Positions 25,612-33,204 of a stretch of 64,000 nucleotides of DNA are shown here, piece by piece; position 1 is the first letter of the stretch; each line of letters opens with the position of its first letter. The position numbers were made by a program, and so were the translations under genes. The DNA is from Frigoribacterium faeni (GTDB taxonomy: Bacteria; Actinomycetota; Actinomycetes; Actinomycetales; Microbacteriaceae): the NCBI RefSeq assembly GCF_011761235.1, contig NZ_JAAOYW010000001.1:1116781-1180780 (forward strand), written 5' to 3'. A model generated the notes under the pieces. That model was given only the letters and a program-made list of their open reading frames with translations. It ran no database searches and had not been told where the DNA came from.

Positions 25612-26175
25612 ATGACCACCGAGCGACAGCGACGCCGGCCCGACGTGACGACCGTCGAGCTCGTGGGCGGCCCCGAGCCGCTGCGCGTCCGGCTGCACGA
25701 CCACGACCCCCGTTGGGCCGAGGCCTACCGCGAGCACCGGGCGACGATCCTCCGCGCCCTCGCCGGTCACGACGTCGACGTCGAGCACATCGGCTCGACG
25801 GCCGTGCCGGGCCTCGCGGCGAAGCCGATCGTCGACGTCGTCGTCGCGGTCGCCGACGTCACCGCCGAGGAGGACTACCTCGACCAGCTGCTGGCGGCGG
25901 GCTACGTGCTGCGGGTGCGCGAGCCCGGTCACCGTCTCGTCCGCACGCCGGGCCGTGACGTGCACATCCACGTCTACGACCGGGGCGCCTCCGCCGTGTC
26001 CGACTACCTCCTGCTGCGCGACCACCTCCGTGCCGACGCCGCGGACCGCGCCCTCTACGGCGACGTGAAGAAGGAGCTGATGACCCGTCGGTGGGACGAC
26101 ATGAACGCCTACTCCGACGCCAAGGACGAGGTCATCGCTGCCATCAAGCAGCGCGCCCGGGCCGCGCGGGCGTGA
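25612..26175 (+). CDS. GrpB/UPF0157-family nucleotidyltransferase-like protein
   Basis: The 187-residue protein has the GrpB signature VEHIGSTAVPGLAAKPIVDVVV (split: HIGSTAVPGL, AKPIVD), the nucleotidyltransferase-fold active-site strand, followed by the GHRLVRTPGRDVHIHVY and YGDVKKEL segments. Function is not established for the family. The ATG at 25612 follows GAAGGGA; TACGTT at 25571-25576 could be the -10 box. Confidence 0.9.
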   Translation: MTTERQRRRPDVTTVELVGGPEPLRVRLHDHDPRWAEAYREHRATILRALAGHDVDVEHIGSTAVPGLAAKPIVDVVVAVADVTAEEDYLDQLLAAGYVLRVREPGHRLVRTPGRDVHIHVYDRGASAVSDYLLLRDHLRADAADRALYGDVKKELMTRRWDDMNAYSDAKDEVIAAIKQRARAARA

Positions 26176-26235
26176 CCGCGGCGCACGGGCGACCCTGCTC
26201 CCTAGGCTGACCCCGAACGGACGAGAGGGACGTCG

Positions 26236-26733
26236 ATGACGACATCACGAGCACGCGGAACGGCCATCGTGGCGGTGCTGGTCGGCCTGGTCGCGCTGAC
26301 CGGCTGCACCGGCACCGGAGGAGGCGGTGGTGACGACGCCCCGCCGGCGGCTGCCACCACCGGCGGCGACGCGAGCGACGCGTCGACGGCCGCGTTCCCC
26401 GAGGCCGACACCAGCGCCTCCTTCACCTGTGGCCAGGTCTCCGCGTACGTGAGCGTCATCTTCGGCGCGTCGACCGACCGGGACGCCGGAGCGCTGGACG
26501 ACGGCGGCTACCGCGCCCGGGTCGACGGCGCCGGCGAGCTGCTGGGCTACCTCGGCTCGGACGACCCGAAGATCGCGACGGCGCTCTCGGAGCTCACGGC
26601 GCTCAGCCGGGACGGCGAGACCCTCGACCCGACGACGGAGAGCTGGGAGGCCGCGCGTGGCGCCGTCGCCGACGCCTGCGAGGCGGCGGGGTCGCCGCTC
26701 GTGCTCAGCGCGCCCCGGTCCGCCGGCGGCTGA
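26236..26733 (+). CDS. Small lipoprotein of unknown function
   Basis: The 165-residue product has a lipoprotein signal peptide with lipobox LTGC (Cys at about residue 29), then a Gly/Asp/Ala-rich linker of about 30 residues, and a helical C-terminal domain with two Cys (FTCGQ and DACEA). It would be anchored on the outer face of the membrane. GAGAGGGA precedes the ATG; TAGGCT at 26203-26208 is a plausible -10. No family recognised. Confidence 0.83.
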   Translation: MTTSRARGTAIVAVLVGLVALTGCTGTGGGGGDDAPPAAATTGGDASDASTAAFPEADTSASFTCGQVSAYVSVIFGASTDRDAGALDDGGYRARVDGAGELLGYLGSDDPKIATALSELTALSRDGETLDPTTESWEAARGAVADACEAAGSPLVLSAPRSAGG

Positions 26734-26751
26734 CGCCGTCAGGCCGGCCCG

Positions 26752-27603
26752 CTAGCCGGCGCCGTCCTCCCAGGCCGAGAAGAGCTCGTCCGAGACGCGC
26801 GCGACGTGGGCACGCGCCTCGGCGTCGGTCCACGTCATGACCTCCCTCGCCGCGTCGGGGGTCGAGGCCCGGGGCCCGACGACCTGGTCGGCCAGCCAGT
26901 AGCCGGCCCGAGGCGGGACGCCGGGGGCGGGTCGCAGGTCGAAGAGCGACTCGAGCTCGCGGTCGGATCCGGTCTCGGCTCCCCGGACGAGCGCGGCGAT
27001 GCGGTGCCGTGCCGCTCGACAGTCGGCCGCCCACCCGGGGTGCGCCTGGTCGAACCAGAAGCACTCGGAGTCGGACGCGTCGGTCACGACCATCCGCGAC
27101 ACGGCCAGGGCGACCCCCTCGGCGACGAGCCGCCCCGCGAAGGCGCCCGTGTCGAAGGTCGGGCTGAGGCGCCGGTGGACGACGTGGGCCGCCTCGTGCG
27201 CGGCGAGCACGACGTCGCCCGGTGAGTCGTCGAGGTGCTCCAGGGCGATGAAGAGGGCGGGCTCCCCCTCGAGGTCCGCGACCCACCCGTTCGCGCTGTG
27301 TCCGCCGACGAGCATGACCAGGGGGATGTCGAGATCGGCCAGGCCGAGCCGCCTCAGCCGCCGGCTCACCGTGGCGACGGCCCGCGACGTCTCCCGCTCG
27401 CGGCGGCGGACGACGGCCGCCTGTGCCTCGACGAGCCCCGCCGCCGTCGGGATCGCGGCGCGGTCGCCCCACGCGGAGTAGTACACGGCGAAGATCTCGG
27501 GGTGCGCCGCCTCGTACACGTCGACCCAGGCGGCGTCGCGCTCCGGTCCGGCCCGGTGCCGGAGCAGGGCGAGGTACTCGGGGACCGTCGATCGCTCGGT
27601 CAC
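26752..27603 (-). CDS. Putative HEXXH zinc peptidase (DUF2268-like)
   Basis: The 283-residue protein carries AAHEAAHVVHRRLS, a HExxH zinc motif, followed about 25 residues later by AEGVALAVSR whose Glu could be the third zinc ligand, as in gluzincins and DUF2268-type proteins. It is soluble. The GTG at 27603 overlaps the stop of the GNAT gene (GTGA); it is the last gene of a four-gene operon starting at 29198. Substrate unknown. Confidence 0.83.
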   Translation of the reverse strand: MTERSTVPEYLALLRHRAGPERDAAWVDVYEAAHPEIFAVYYSAWGDRAAIPTAAGLVEAQAAVVRRRERETSRAVATVSRRLRRLGLADLDIPLVMLVGGHSANGWVADLEGEPALFIALEHLDDSPGDVVLAAHEAAHVVHRRLSPTFDTGAFAGRLVAEGVALAVSRMVVTDASDSECFWFDQAHPGWAADCRAARHRIAALVRGAETGSDRELESLFDLRPAPGVPPRAGYWLADQVVGPRASTPDAAREVMTWTDAEARAHVARVSDELFSAWEDGAG

Positions 27604-28154
27604 CGACGTGCTCCCCCGGACGAGCTCGATCCGCGCGGAGCCGTCGACCCGTCCCGTGCGTCGCGGGCGCCCCGCACGTAGTGGTCGAGGCCCTCGTGGT
27701 GGCCCTGCGGCTCGAAGGAGCGGCGGGTCAGGGCCCGGACGGAGGCCGCGTTGTCGGGCGCGACGCGGGCAGAGAGCGGGAGCGGGCCGTAGAGACCGGC
27801 CACCGCCTCCAGCGCCCGGTCGAGCATCGCGCCGGCGACGCCTCGTCCCCAGTGCGGAGGGGCGACCCAGTAGCCGACCTCGACGGAGTGCTCGCGACGC
27901 GTCGTGACGAACAGGCCCACCTCACGCCCCTCCTCCTCGTCGTCCTCCCCCGCCGCCTCGACGGCGACGAACCAGCGGGCGGCACCGACCTCGTCGGTCG
28001 GATCGCGACGCAGGGCGGGACGCGAACGGTCGGCGATCTGCTCGGCGCTCCACGGCCGGCCGTCGCCGACGAAGCGGGTCACGCGCTCGTCGCGCGCCAG
28101 CGCCGCGACGAAGGCGAGGTCGGCGGCGTCGAACGGCCTGAGCCGGAGTGTCAC
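27600..28154 (-). CDS. GNAT-family N-acetyltransferase
   Basis: The 184-residue protein is a RimJ/RimL-like GNAT domain: TLRLRPFDAADL start, the VEVGYWVAPPHWGRGVAGAML acetyl-CoA loop (Gx.GxA), and PDNAASVRALTRRSFEPQG. The GTG at 28154 overlaps the stop of the YbaK-like gene (GTGA), which fixes the start. A short basic/Ser-rich tail follows the domain. Confidence 0.9.
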   Translation of the reverse strand: MTLRLRPFDAADLAFVAALARDERVTRFVGDGRPWSAEQIADRSRPALRRDPTDEVGAARWFVAVEAAGEDDEEEGREVGLFVTTRREHSVEVGYWVAPPHWGRGVAGAMLDRALEAVAGLYGPLPLSARVAPDNAASVRALTRRSFEPQGHHEGLDHYVRGARDARDGSTAPRGSSSSGGARR

Positions 28155-28654
28155 GAGGCCGCGTCGTCGTGCGCCGCGACGCGGACGAGCCGTCCGCCCG
28201 TGACCGCGGTCAGCTGCTCGACGGTCAGCGGCACGACGGTGTGCGGGGTGCCGGCCGCGGCCCAGACCGTGTCGTAGGCGCTCAGCGCCCGGTCGACCAC
28301 GGTCCGCACGGGTGCGGGGTGCCCCACCGGGGCGACGCCGCCGATGGCCTGGCCCGTGACCGCCCGGACCTGCTTCGCCGTCGCCATCTCGACGCTGGTC
28401 GCCGCGAGCTCGTCGGCGAGGACGTCCGTGTCGACGCGGTGACGCCCGCTGGTCATGACGAGCACGGGCTCGCCGTCCGCGACGAAGAGCAGGCTGCTCG
28501 CGATCGCGCCGAGCTCGCACCCGAGCGCGGCGGCCGCCTCCACGGCCGTCCGGGTGGAGTCGGGCAGCTCGTGGACGCGCGCGGTCACGCCCGCGTCGGC
28601 CAGGTGCTGTCGGACGATCCGGCTGCGCTCCGGCAGCTGCTGGTCATCGGTCAT
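28151..28654 (-). CDS. YbaK/EbsC-family aminoacyl-tRNA deacylase-like protein
   Basis: The 167-residue protein matches the YbaK fold: LGCELGAIASSLLFVADGEP, ATAKQVRAVTGQAIGGVAPVGHP (family GxxxGGVxPxG) and TPHTVVPLTVEQLTAVTGG. Such proteins remove misacylated amino acids from tRNA (YbaK, ProX type). It overlaps the HTH-cupin gene by 11 bp and the GNAT gene by 4 bp. Confidence 0.93.
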   Translation of the reverse strand: MTDDQQLPERSRIVRQHLADAGVTARVHELPDSTRTAVEAAAALGCELGAIASSLLFVADGEPVLVMTSGRHRVDTDVLADELAATSVEMATAKQVRAVTGQAIGGVAPVGHPAPVRTVVDRALSAYDTVWAAAGTPHTVVPLTVEQLTAVTGGRLVRVAAHDDAAS

Positions 28655-29198
28655 GGTGGGTCGCTCCTCCGTCGGGCGTGGCGTGGTCGGGGTAGTGCAT
28701 GAGCAGGACGACGTGGGCGGGGTCGCCCCGCGCCTCGAACCGGTGCGGCACGTCGCCCGGGTAGCGGAGGCTCTCGCCCTCGCCCAGCTCTCGTCCGCCG
28801 TCGGCCGGGCCGACCACGACCCGGCCGCTGATCACGGTGACGGTCTCCTCGACGCCGGCGGCGTGGGCGGCCGAGTCCTGCCGCCCGGGCGAGACCGTCG
28901 CCCGGTACACCTCGACGAGGCCGGGGCCGAGCGCCCGGCGGTCGAGCAGCACGGCACTGACGGACGCCCCGGCCACGGGCGGGCCGTCGCCGCCGGCCCG
29001 GTCGGGCCAGAGAGCGCCGAGGGGCGCGTCGAGCGCGGTCGTGAGGGCGAACAACGTGTCGAGGCGGGCGCCGCGGCGGTCGTTCTCGAGCTCGGAGATG
29101 GTGCCCTTGCCGACCCCGCTGAGGCGCGCGAGCTCGGACAGCGACACCCCGCGGGCGTCGCGGAGCTGCCGCAGCCTCGACCCTGTCGTCCCGTCCAC
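28644..29198 (-). CDS. XRE-type regulator with C-terminal cupin
   Basis: The 184-residue protein joins an XRE helix-turn-helix (residues 7-62: LRQLRDARGVSLSELARLSG, VGKGTISELENDRRGA) to a cupin sensor domain (about 85-175). The GTG at 29198 follows GGAGG. It is the first gene of the operon and has a perfect palindrome 9 bp upstream of its start, so it is likely autoregulated. Confidence 0.92.
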   Translation of the reverse strand: MDGTTGSRLRQLRDARGVSLSELARLSGVGKGTISELENDRRGARLDTLFALTTALDAPLGALWPDRAGGDGPPVAGASVSAVLLDRRALGPGLVEVYRATVSPGRQDSAAHAAGVEETVTVISGRVVVGPADGGRELGEGESLRYPGDVPHRFEARGDPAHVVLLMHYPDHATPDGGATHHDR

Positions 29199-29207
29199 AC
29201 ACGCCTC

Positions 29208-29225
29208 CGTTCTGGTAACAGAACG
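29208..29225. promoter_or_regulatory. Putative operator of the HTH-cupin operon
   Basis: CGTTCTG-GTAA-CAGAACG is a perfect 7-bp-arm inverted repeat immediately upstream of the GTG at 29198. It also overlaps the place expected for the -10 box. Confidence 0.7.
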
Positions 29226-29299
29226 CTAGCCGTTCCCCACGGCGCCTCGCAAGGGCAGGTGAGCCCGCGGACGCGGCGGAGCCCCTGCCCGCCCGACCG

Positions 29300-30583
29300 C
29301 TACGGGCCGACCTGGCCGGCGTGAGCGGCGAGGAGGCGCGGGTCGCCCACCCGCCGGAGGGGCGACGCGACCACCCACACGACGGTGAGCAGCGTGCCGG
29401 CGCACCCCAGCGCGATGCCGGCGCGGGTGCCGAGGGCCTCGCCGACGAGGCCCCCGACGGCGGCGCCGACGGCGATGACCCCGTACGAGAGCCACCGCAT
29501 GGTGGCGTTGACCCGCCCGAGCAGGTGGTCGGGGGTGCGGAGCTGTCGGAGCGTCAGCGCGACCACGCTCGAGAGCGACGTCCCCGCGCCGTTGACGGCG
29601 AAGACGACGACGAGCACGGCGACGACGACGGGCACCGTCCACGACGCGTCGACGAGGGGCAGCGCGGCGAGGGCGACGCACTCGGCCGCCGCGCAGCCGA
29701 CCATGACGGGCCCGGCACCGAGCCGACGCACCGCCGCGGGCGCGGCCGCGGCGCCGAGGACGGCGCCCACGGCGCCGAGGCTGAAGACGAGTCCGAGGTG
29801 GCCCGCGGTGAGGTGCAGCTCGCGGACGGCGTGCACCGTGAAGAGGACCATGATCCACTGCGCGAATAGGTTGTAGATGCCGGCGAAGCCGACCAGGGAG
29901 ACGAGGTAGGGGTCGCGCCGGACGAACCGCAGCCCGTCGACGAGGTCGCGGGCGACGCTCCTGCCCGTGGGGACCGGAGGCTCCTCCGGCGTCGCGATGC
30001 CGACGAGCGCGACGGCCGAGACCACGTAGGTGACGGCGTGCGCCAGCAACGCCCACGGGGCGCCCGCCGCCTGGACGAGCAGCCCGGCGAGGCCGGGGCC
30101 GCCGATCTCGGCCGCCGACGCCGTCGCCTGCAGCCGGCCGTTGGCCTTCTCGAGCTGGTCGCGGCCGGCGACCGTGGGCAGGAAGGACTGGTAGCCGACC
30201 TCGAAGACGACGGTGAAGGCGCCGAGCAGGCCCACCAGGCAGACGAGGGCGGGCAAGGTCAGGGCGCCGGAGGAGGCGAGGGCCACGACGACGAGGGTGA
30301 GGGCCGCCCGGGCGACGTCGGCCGTGACGAGCAGCGGGCGGCGGCGGCGCCTGTCGACCAGCACCCCGAGGGGCAGGGCGAGCAGCAGGAAGGGCACCCA
30401 CCGGGCCGCGCCGAGGAGGCCGACCTCGGCCGCCGACGCCCCGAGCACCAGGACCGCGAGGAACGGGACGGCGAGCTCGCTGATCTGGCCCCCGACGGCC
30501 GACGCCCCCTGGGCGGTCCAGAAGCGGGCGAAGTCCGGGCCCAGCCGCCTCGGCGTGGCACTAACGGGTTCAGAGGGGTTCAC
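29300..30583 (-). CDS. MFS exporter, MefA/DHA3-like
   Basis: The 427-residue protein has 12 membrane helices and the start FARFWTAQGASAVGGQISELAVPF typical of the DHA3 group, LGVLVDRRRRRPLL (motif A) and GRVNATMRWLSYG in the second half. It would export macrolide-like or other hydrophobic compounds. GTG start at 30583, without a clear ribosome site. It is divergent from a CGNR regulator and shares CATTAG-containing promoter DNA with it. Confidence 0.9.
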   Translation of the reverse strand: MNPSEPVSATPRRLGPDFARFWTAQGASAVGGQISELAVPFLAVLVLGASAAEVGLLGAARWVPFLLLALPLGVLVDRRRRRPLLVTADVARAALTLVVVALASSGALTLPALVCLVGLLGAFTVVFEVGYQSFLPTVAGRDQLEKANGRLQATASAAEIGGPGLAGLLVQAAGAPWALLAHAVTYVVSAVALVGIATPEEPPVPTGRSVARDLVDGLRFVRRDPYLVSLVGFAGIYNLFAQWIMVLFTVHAVRELHLTAGHLGLVFSLGAVGAVLGAAAAPAAVRRLGAGPVMVGCAAAECVALAALPLVDASWTVPVVVAVLVVVFAVNGAGTSLSSVVALTLRQLRTPDHLLGRVNATMRWLSYGVIAVGAAVGGLVGEALGTRAGIALGCAGTLLTVVWVVASPLRRVGDPRLLAAHAGQVGP

Positions 30584-30584
30584 G

Positions 30585-30640
30585 CATTAGACACTGGCAT
30601 GAGCCCGCTAATGGCGCAACGGGTGTCCACGCATTAGCAT
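30585..30640. promoter_or_regulatory. Divergent promoter with three CATTAG motifs
   Basis: CATTAG occurs at 30585-30590 and 30632-30637 and inverted (CTAATG) at 30608-30613, spaced 23 and 24 bp. ACGCATTAG is repeated exactly at both ends. TAGCAT at 30635-30640 ends 6 nt before the CGNR start and can be a leaderless -10. This arrangement suggests an operator array used by the CGNR regulator. Confidence 0.6.
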
Positions 30641-30646
30641 CGAGAC

Positions 30647-31240
30647 ATGACCGAGCCGGACGCACGACCGCGGTTCCCCGAGGTCGGCGGGCACCCGGCC
30701 TTCGACCTCGTCGACACGGTGCACTGGCGCCTGGACGAGAGCCGCGCGATCGAGACGCTCACCTCGTTCGCGGACGTCGTCGCGTGGTGCCTGCAGCGAG
30801 GGGCCCTGGGCGCCGATCCGGCGGACCTCGAGCGCCTCGCCCGCGAGGACCCCGCCGCGGCCGCGCGGGAGCACGACGCCGTCGTCGCCCTGCGCGAGGC
30901 GGTCTACGAGGCCGTCTTCGAGGCGTCGGCGTCCGCGGTCGAGCTGATCGCGCGCGAGCACGTCGCGGCGCTCAGCCGGTCGACGCTCGTCGCCGACGCC
31001 GTCTCGTCGACCTGGTCCTGGCGCGCGCCCGACGACCTCTCGGGGCCCCGCACGGTGGTCGCCTTCGCCGCGCACGACCTGCTCACGTCCGACCTCGGCG
31101 CCGCCCGCCAGTGCGGCGACGACGCCTGCGGCTGGGTCTACCTGGACACGTCCCCGCGTCACAACCGGGTCTGGTGCACGGCCGCGGGGTGCGGCAACCG
31201 CAACCGGGTGGCACGGCACCAGGCCAGGAAGAAGGCCTGA
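30647..31240 (+). CDS. CGNR zinc-finger (ABATE) regulator
   Basis: The 197-residue protein has the N-terminal ABATE domain (FPEVGGHPAFDLVDTVHWR) and the C-terminal CGNR zinc finger: QCGDDACGWVYLDTSPRHNRVWC then GCGNRNRVARHQAR, with four Cys ligands. The treble-clef finger binds DNA in family members. Its start is leaderless-like. It is likely the regulator of the divergent MFS exporter. Confidence 0.92.
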   Translation: MTEPDARPRFPEVGGHPAFDLVDTVHWRLDESRAIETLTSFADVVAWCLQRGALGADPADLERLAREDPAAAAREHDAVVALREAVYEAVFEASASAVELIAREHVAALSRSTLVADAVSSTWSWRAPDDLSGPRTVVAFAAHDLLTSDLGAARQCGDDACGWVYLDTSPRHNRVWCTAAGCGNRNRVARHQARKKA

Positions 31241-31248
31241 GCCAGGTC

Positions 31249-31270
31249 GGGCCGCCCGGCGGAGCGGCCC
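31249..31270. terminator. Hairpin terminator between convergent genes
   Basis: GGGCCGC (31249-31255) pairs with GCGGCCC (31264-31270) over an 8-nt loop, exactly filling the gap between the CGNR gene and the gene ending at 31271. Confidence 0.65.
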
Positions 31271-32584
31271 TCACCGCGCGGCGATGAGGGACTCCGCGAC
31301 GACCGTGAGGACGTCCGACCGCTCCGGGGGGACGGCGTTCGAGTAGCCCACCTGCAACCACGAATCGTCGACGAGCACGTCCAGCCAGCAGCTCTCCCCC
31401 TCGGCCGTCGAGCACCGCAGGGTCGCCGCCTCGGCGCCGGCCACCTCCGTCGGCGTCGCCGACTCGGCCGTGTCGCCGAACGCGCCGGGCGCGGCCTCCC
31501 AGGCCCAGCGTGCCCCGGGAGCGATGCCGACGTCGACCGAGGCCAGGTCTCCCTCGGGCCTCGTGACGCCGTCGGGCACCGCCCACCGGCACCCGAAGGC
31601 GTCGCTCTGCGTCTCCTGGATCGCGTCCCGCGACCCGGGCAGCAGGTCGATCGGGGCGTCCGCGACGTTCGGCGACGACAGCAGCACGCTCATCGGCGTG
31701 GTCGTCACGAGCGTCGAGCACGAGTCGGTCGGCGTCCACCGCGACGCGGCGTCGGGACGCACCCAGGCCGGTGCCGGCGTGGCCGGCCCCACGACGTCGG
31801 CCACCCGCTGGAGGTGCGCCGTCAGGAGCGACGTGACGTCGCCTCCCAGCTCGGGCGTCTCGGTGAACTGCAGCTCGACCCAGAAGTCGCCCGCGACGAG
31901 TCCGCCCTCGCAGAGCGAGTACTCGGGGGTGCAGAGCAGGGAGGAGGAGTCGCCGACGCCCGGGTCGGCCGCGCCGGCGGCCCGACGCTCGGCCAGCCGC
32001 GCGCTGCCGGTGTCGACGTCGGGCGAGACGCTGAGGTTCAGGGTGGCCGTGCCCGTGTCGCTCGACGACGTCCACCAGCACGTCGTCACGCCGGCCTGTC
32101 GCTGCGCGGCCTCGTCGGGCCGGTACACCTGCTCGAGCAGGTCGAGGCCCTCGGGGGCGCGGAGCAGCGAGGTCACCGCCGTCTGCTCGCCGAGGGCGTC
32201 GCAGCCCAGGTCGAGGGCCGGCGAGGGCGTCCCGCCGACGGGCGGGCTCGACGGGGTGGAGGTGGGCACGGGGGCAGGGCTCGCCGTCGGGGTCGGCGGC
32301 GGGGCCTGTGACACGACCGAGGTCGGCTCGGGCTGTGCCTGTCCGACGAAGGGCGAGGGGATGAGGCCCAGGGCCACCCCGCCGCTGGCCGCGCCGACGG
32401 CGACGAGCGCCACGAGCGCGCCGGCCCCGCCGAACAGACGGCGCCTGTGCGCACGGGCGGCGGCGTGCTGCTCGTGCTCCAGCCGCGTGAGGACGGCGGT
32501 CTTCTCCTGGACGACCATGCGGGTCGTCTCGTCCGCGGACGGCGGCACCGCCCTCCACTCGCCACGCTCGTCATCGACGCTCAT
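31271..32584 (-). CDS. Single-pass membrane protein coupled to an ECF sigma factor
   Basis: The 437-residue protein has a charged cytoplasmic N-terminus (about 50 residues), one membrane helix (about 50-75, LFGGAGALVALVAVGAASGG), a Pro/Thr/Ser-rich linker (about 80-120) and a large extracytoplasmic domain with several Cys. It overlaps the upstream sigma gene by 14 bp. The layout is that of an anti-sigma/sensor protein; the N-terminus lacks a zinc-binding anti-sigma motif, so the role stays open. Confidence 0.8.
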   Translation of the reverse strand: MSVDDERGEWRAVPPSADETTRMVVQEKTAVLTRLEHEQHAAARAHRRRLFGGAGALVALVAVGAASGGVALGLIPSPFVGQAQPEPTSVVSQAPPPTPTASPAPVPTSTPSSPPVGGTPSPALDLGCDALGEQTAVTSLLRAPEGLDLLEQVYRPDEAAQRQAGVTTCWWTSSSDTGTATLNLSVSPDVDTGSARLAERRAAGAADPGVGDSSSLLCTPEYSLCEGGLVAGDFWVELQFTETPELGGDVTSLLTAHLQRVADVVGPATPAPAWVRPDAASRWTPTDSCSTLVTTTPMSVLLSSPNVADAPIDLLPGSRDAIQETQSDAFGCRWAVPDGVTRPEGDLASVDVGIAPGARWAWEAAPGAFGDTAESATPTEVAGAEAATLRCSTAEGESCWLDVLVDDSWLQVGYSNAVPPERSDVLTVVAESLIAAR

Positions 32585-33110
32585 CGTCGATCACCGCCTT
32601 CCGGAGTCGGGTTCGGGTGCGCATCACGCGCTGCTTCACGGCGCCGACGCTGAGGCCGACGGCGTCGGCCACGTCGGCGTAGGGCCGCCCCTCGACGAGG
32701 CAGAGCTCGCAGACGCGGCGGTCGGTCTCGGACAGCAGGTCGATCTCGGCCATCACGAAACGGAGGCGGTCGCGCGCCTCCGCGGGGTCGGCGGGAGCGG
32801 CGAGGTCGTCGTCGAGCTCCTCGGCGAGGTGGCGGCCGTTCTTGCGGTTCAGGTTCAGCGCGTGGTTGCGGCAGGTCACCAGCAGCCACGGCAGCAGCGA
32901 CTCGACGGCGGCCAGCGTCTCGGCCCGGCGCCAGAGCGTGAGGAACGTGTCCTGCACGACCTCCTCGACGTCCATCCGCCGCGACGTGATCGCCCAGGCG
33001 TACCTGTTCACCGCCGGCGCGTGCCGGTCCATCACGGCCGACAACGCCCGCGTGTCTCCGCCGACCACCCGCCTCAGCAAGGCCTGGTCGGACTCCGTCA
33101 TGATCTCCAC
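32571..33110 (-). CDS. ECF-type RNA polymerase sigma factor
   Basis: The 179-residue protein contains sigma region 2 (LSAVMDRHAPAVNRYAW, VEEVVQDTFLTLWRRAETL, LPWLLVTCRNHALN) and region 4 (LLSETDRRVCELCLVEGRPY, VADAVGLSVGAVKQRVMRTR). The GTG at 33110 follows GAGGGGG at 5-nt spacing; an ATG at 33101 is the alternative. It is the first gene of a pair with the membrane protein at 31271. Confidence 0.93.
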   Translation of the reverse strand: MEIMTESDQALLRRVVGGDTRALSAVMDRHAPAVNRYAWAITSRRMDVEEVVQDTFLTLWRRAETLAAVESLLPWLLVTCRNHALNLNRKNGRHLAEELDDDLAAPADPAEARDRLRFVMAEIDLLSETDRRVCELCLVEGRPYADVADAVGLSVGAVKQRVMRTRTRLRKAVIDDERR

Positions 33111-33204
33111 GTGGACCCCCTCACCTGAGTGATGTCGCGGAACGGCCGAAGGTCACGAACTCGTCGGGCCGGAGTCGCAGGGCCGGAGTCGCCGGGCACG
33201 GCGG

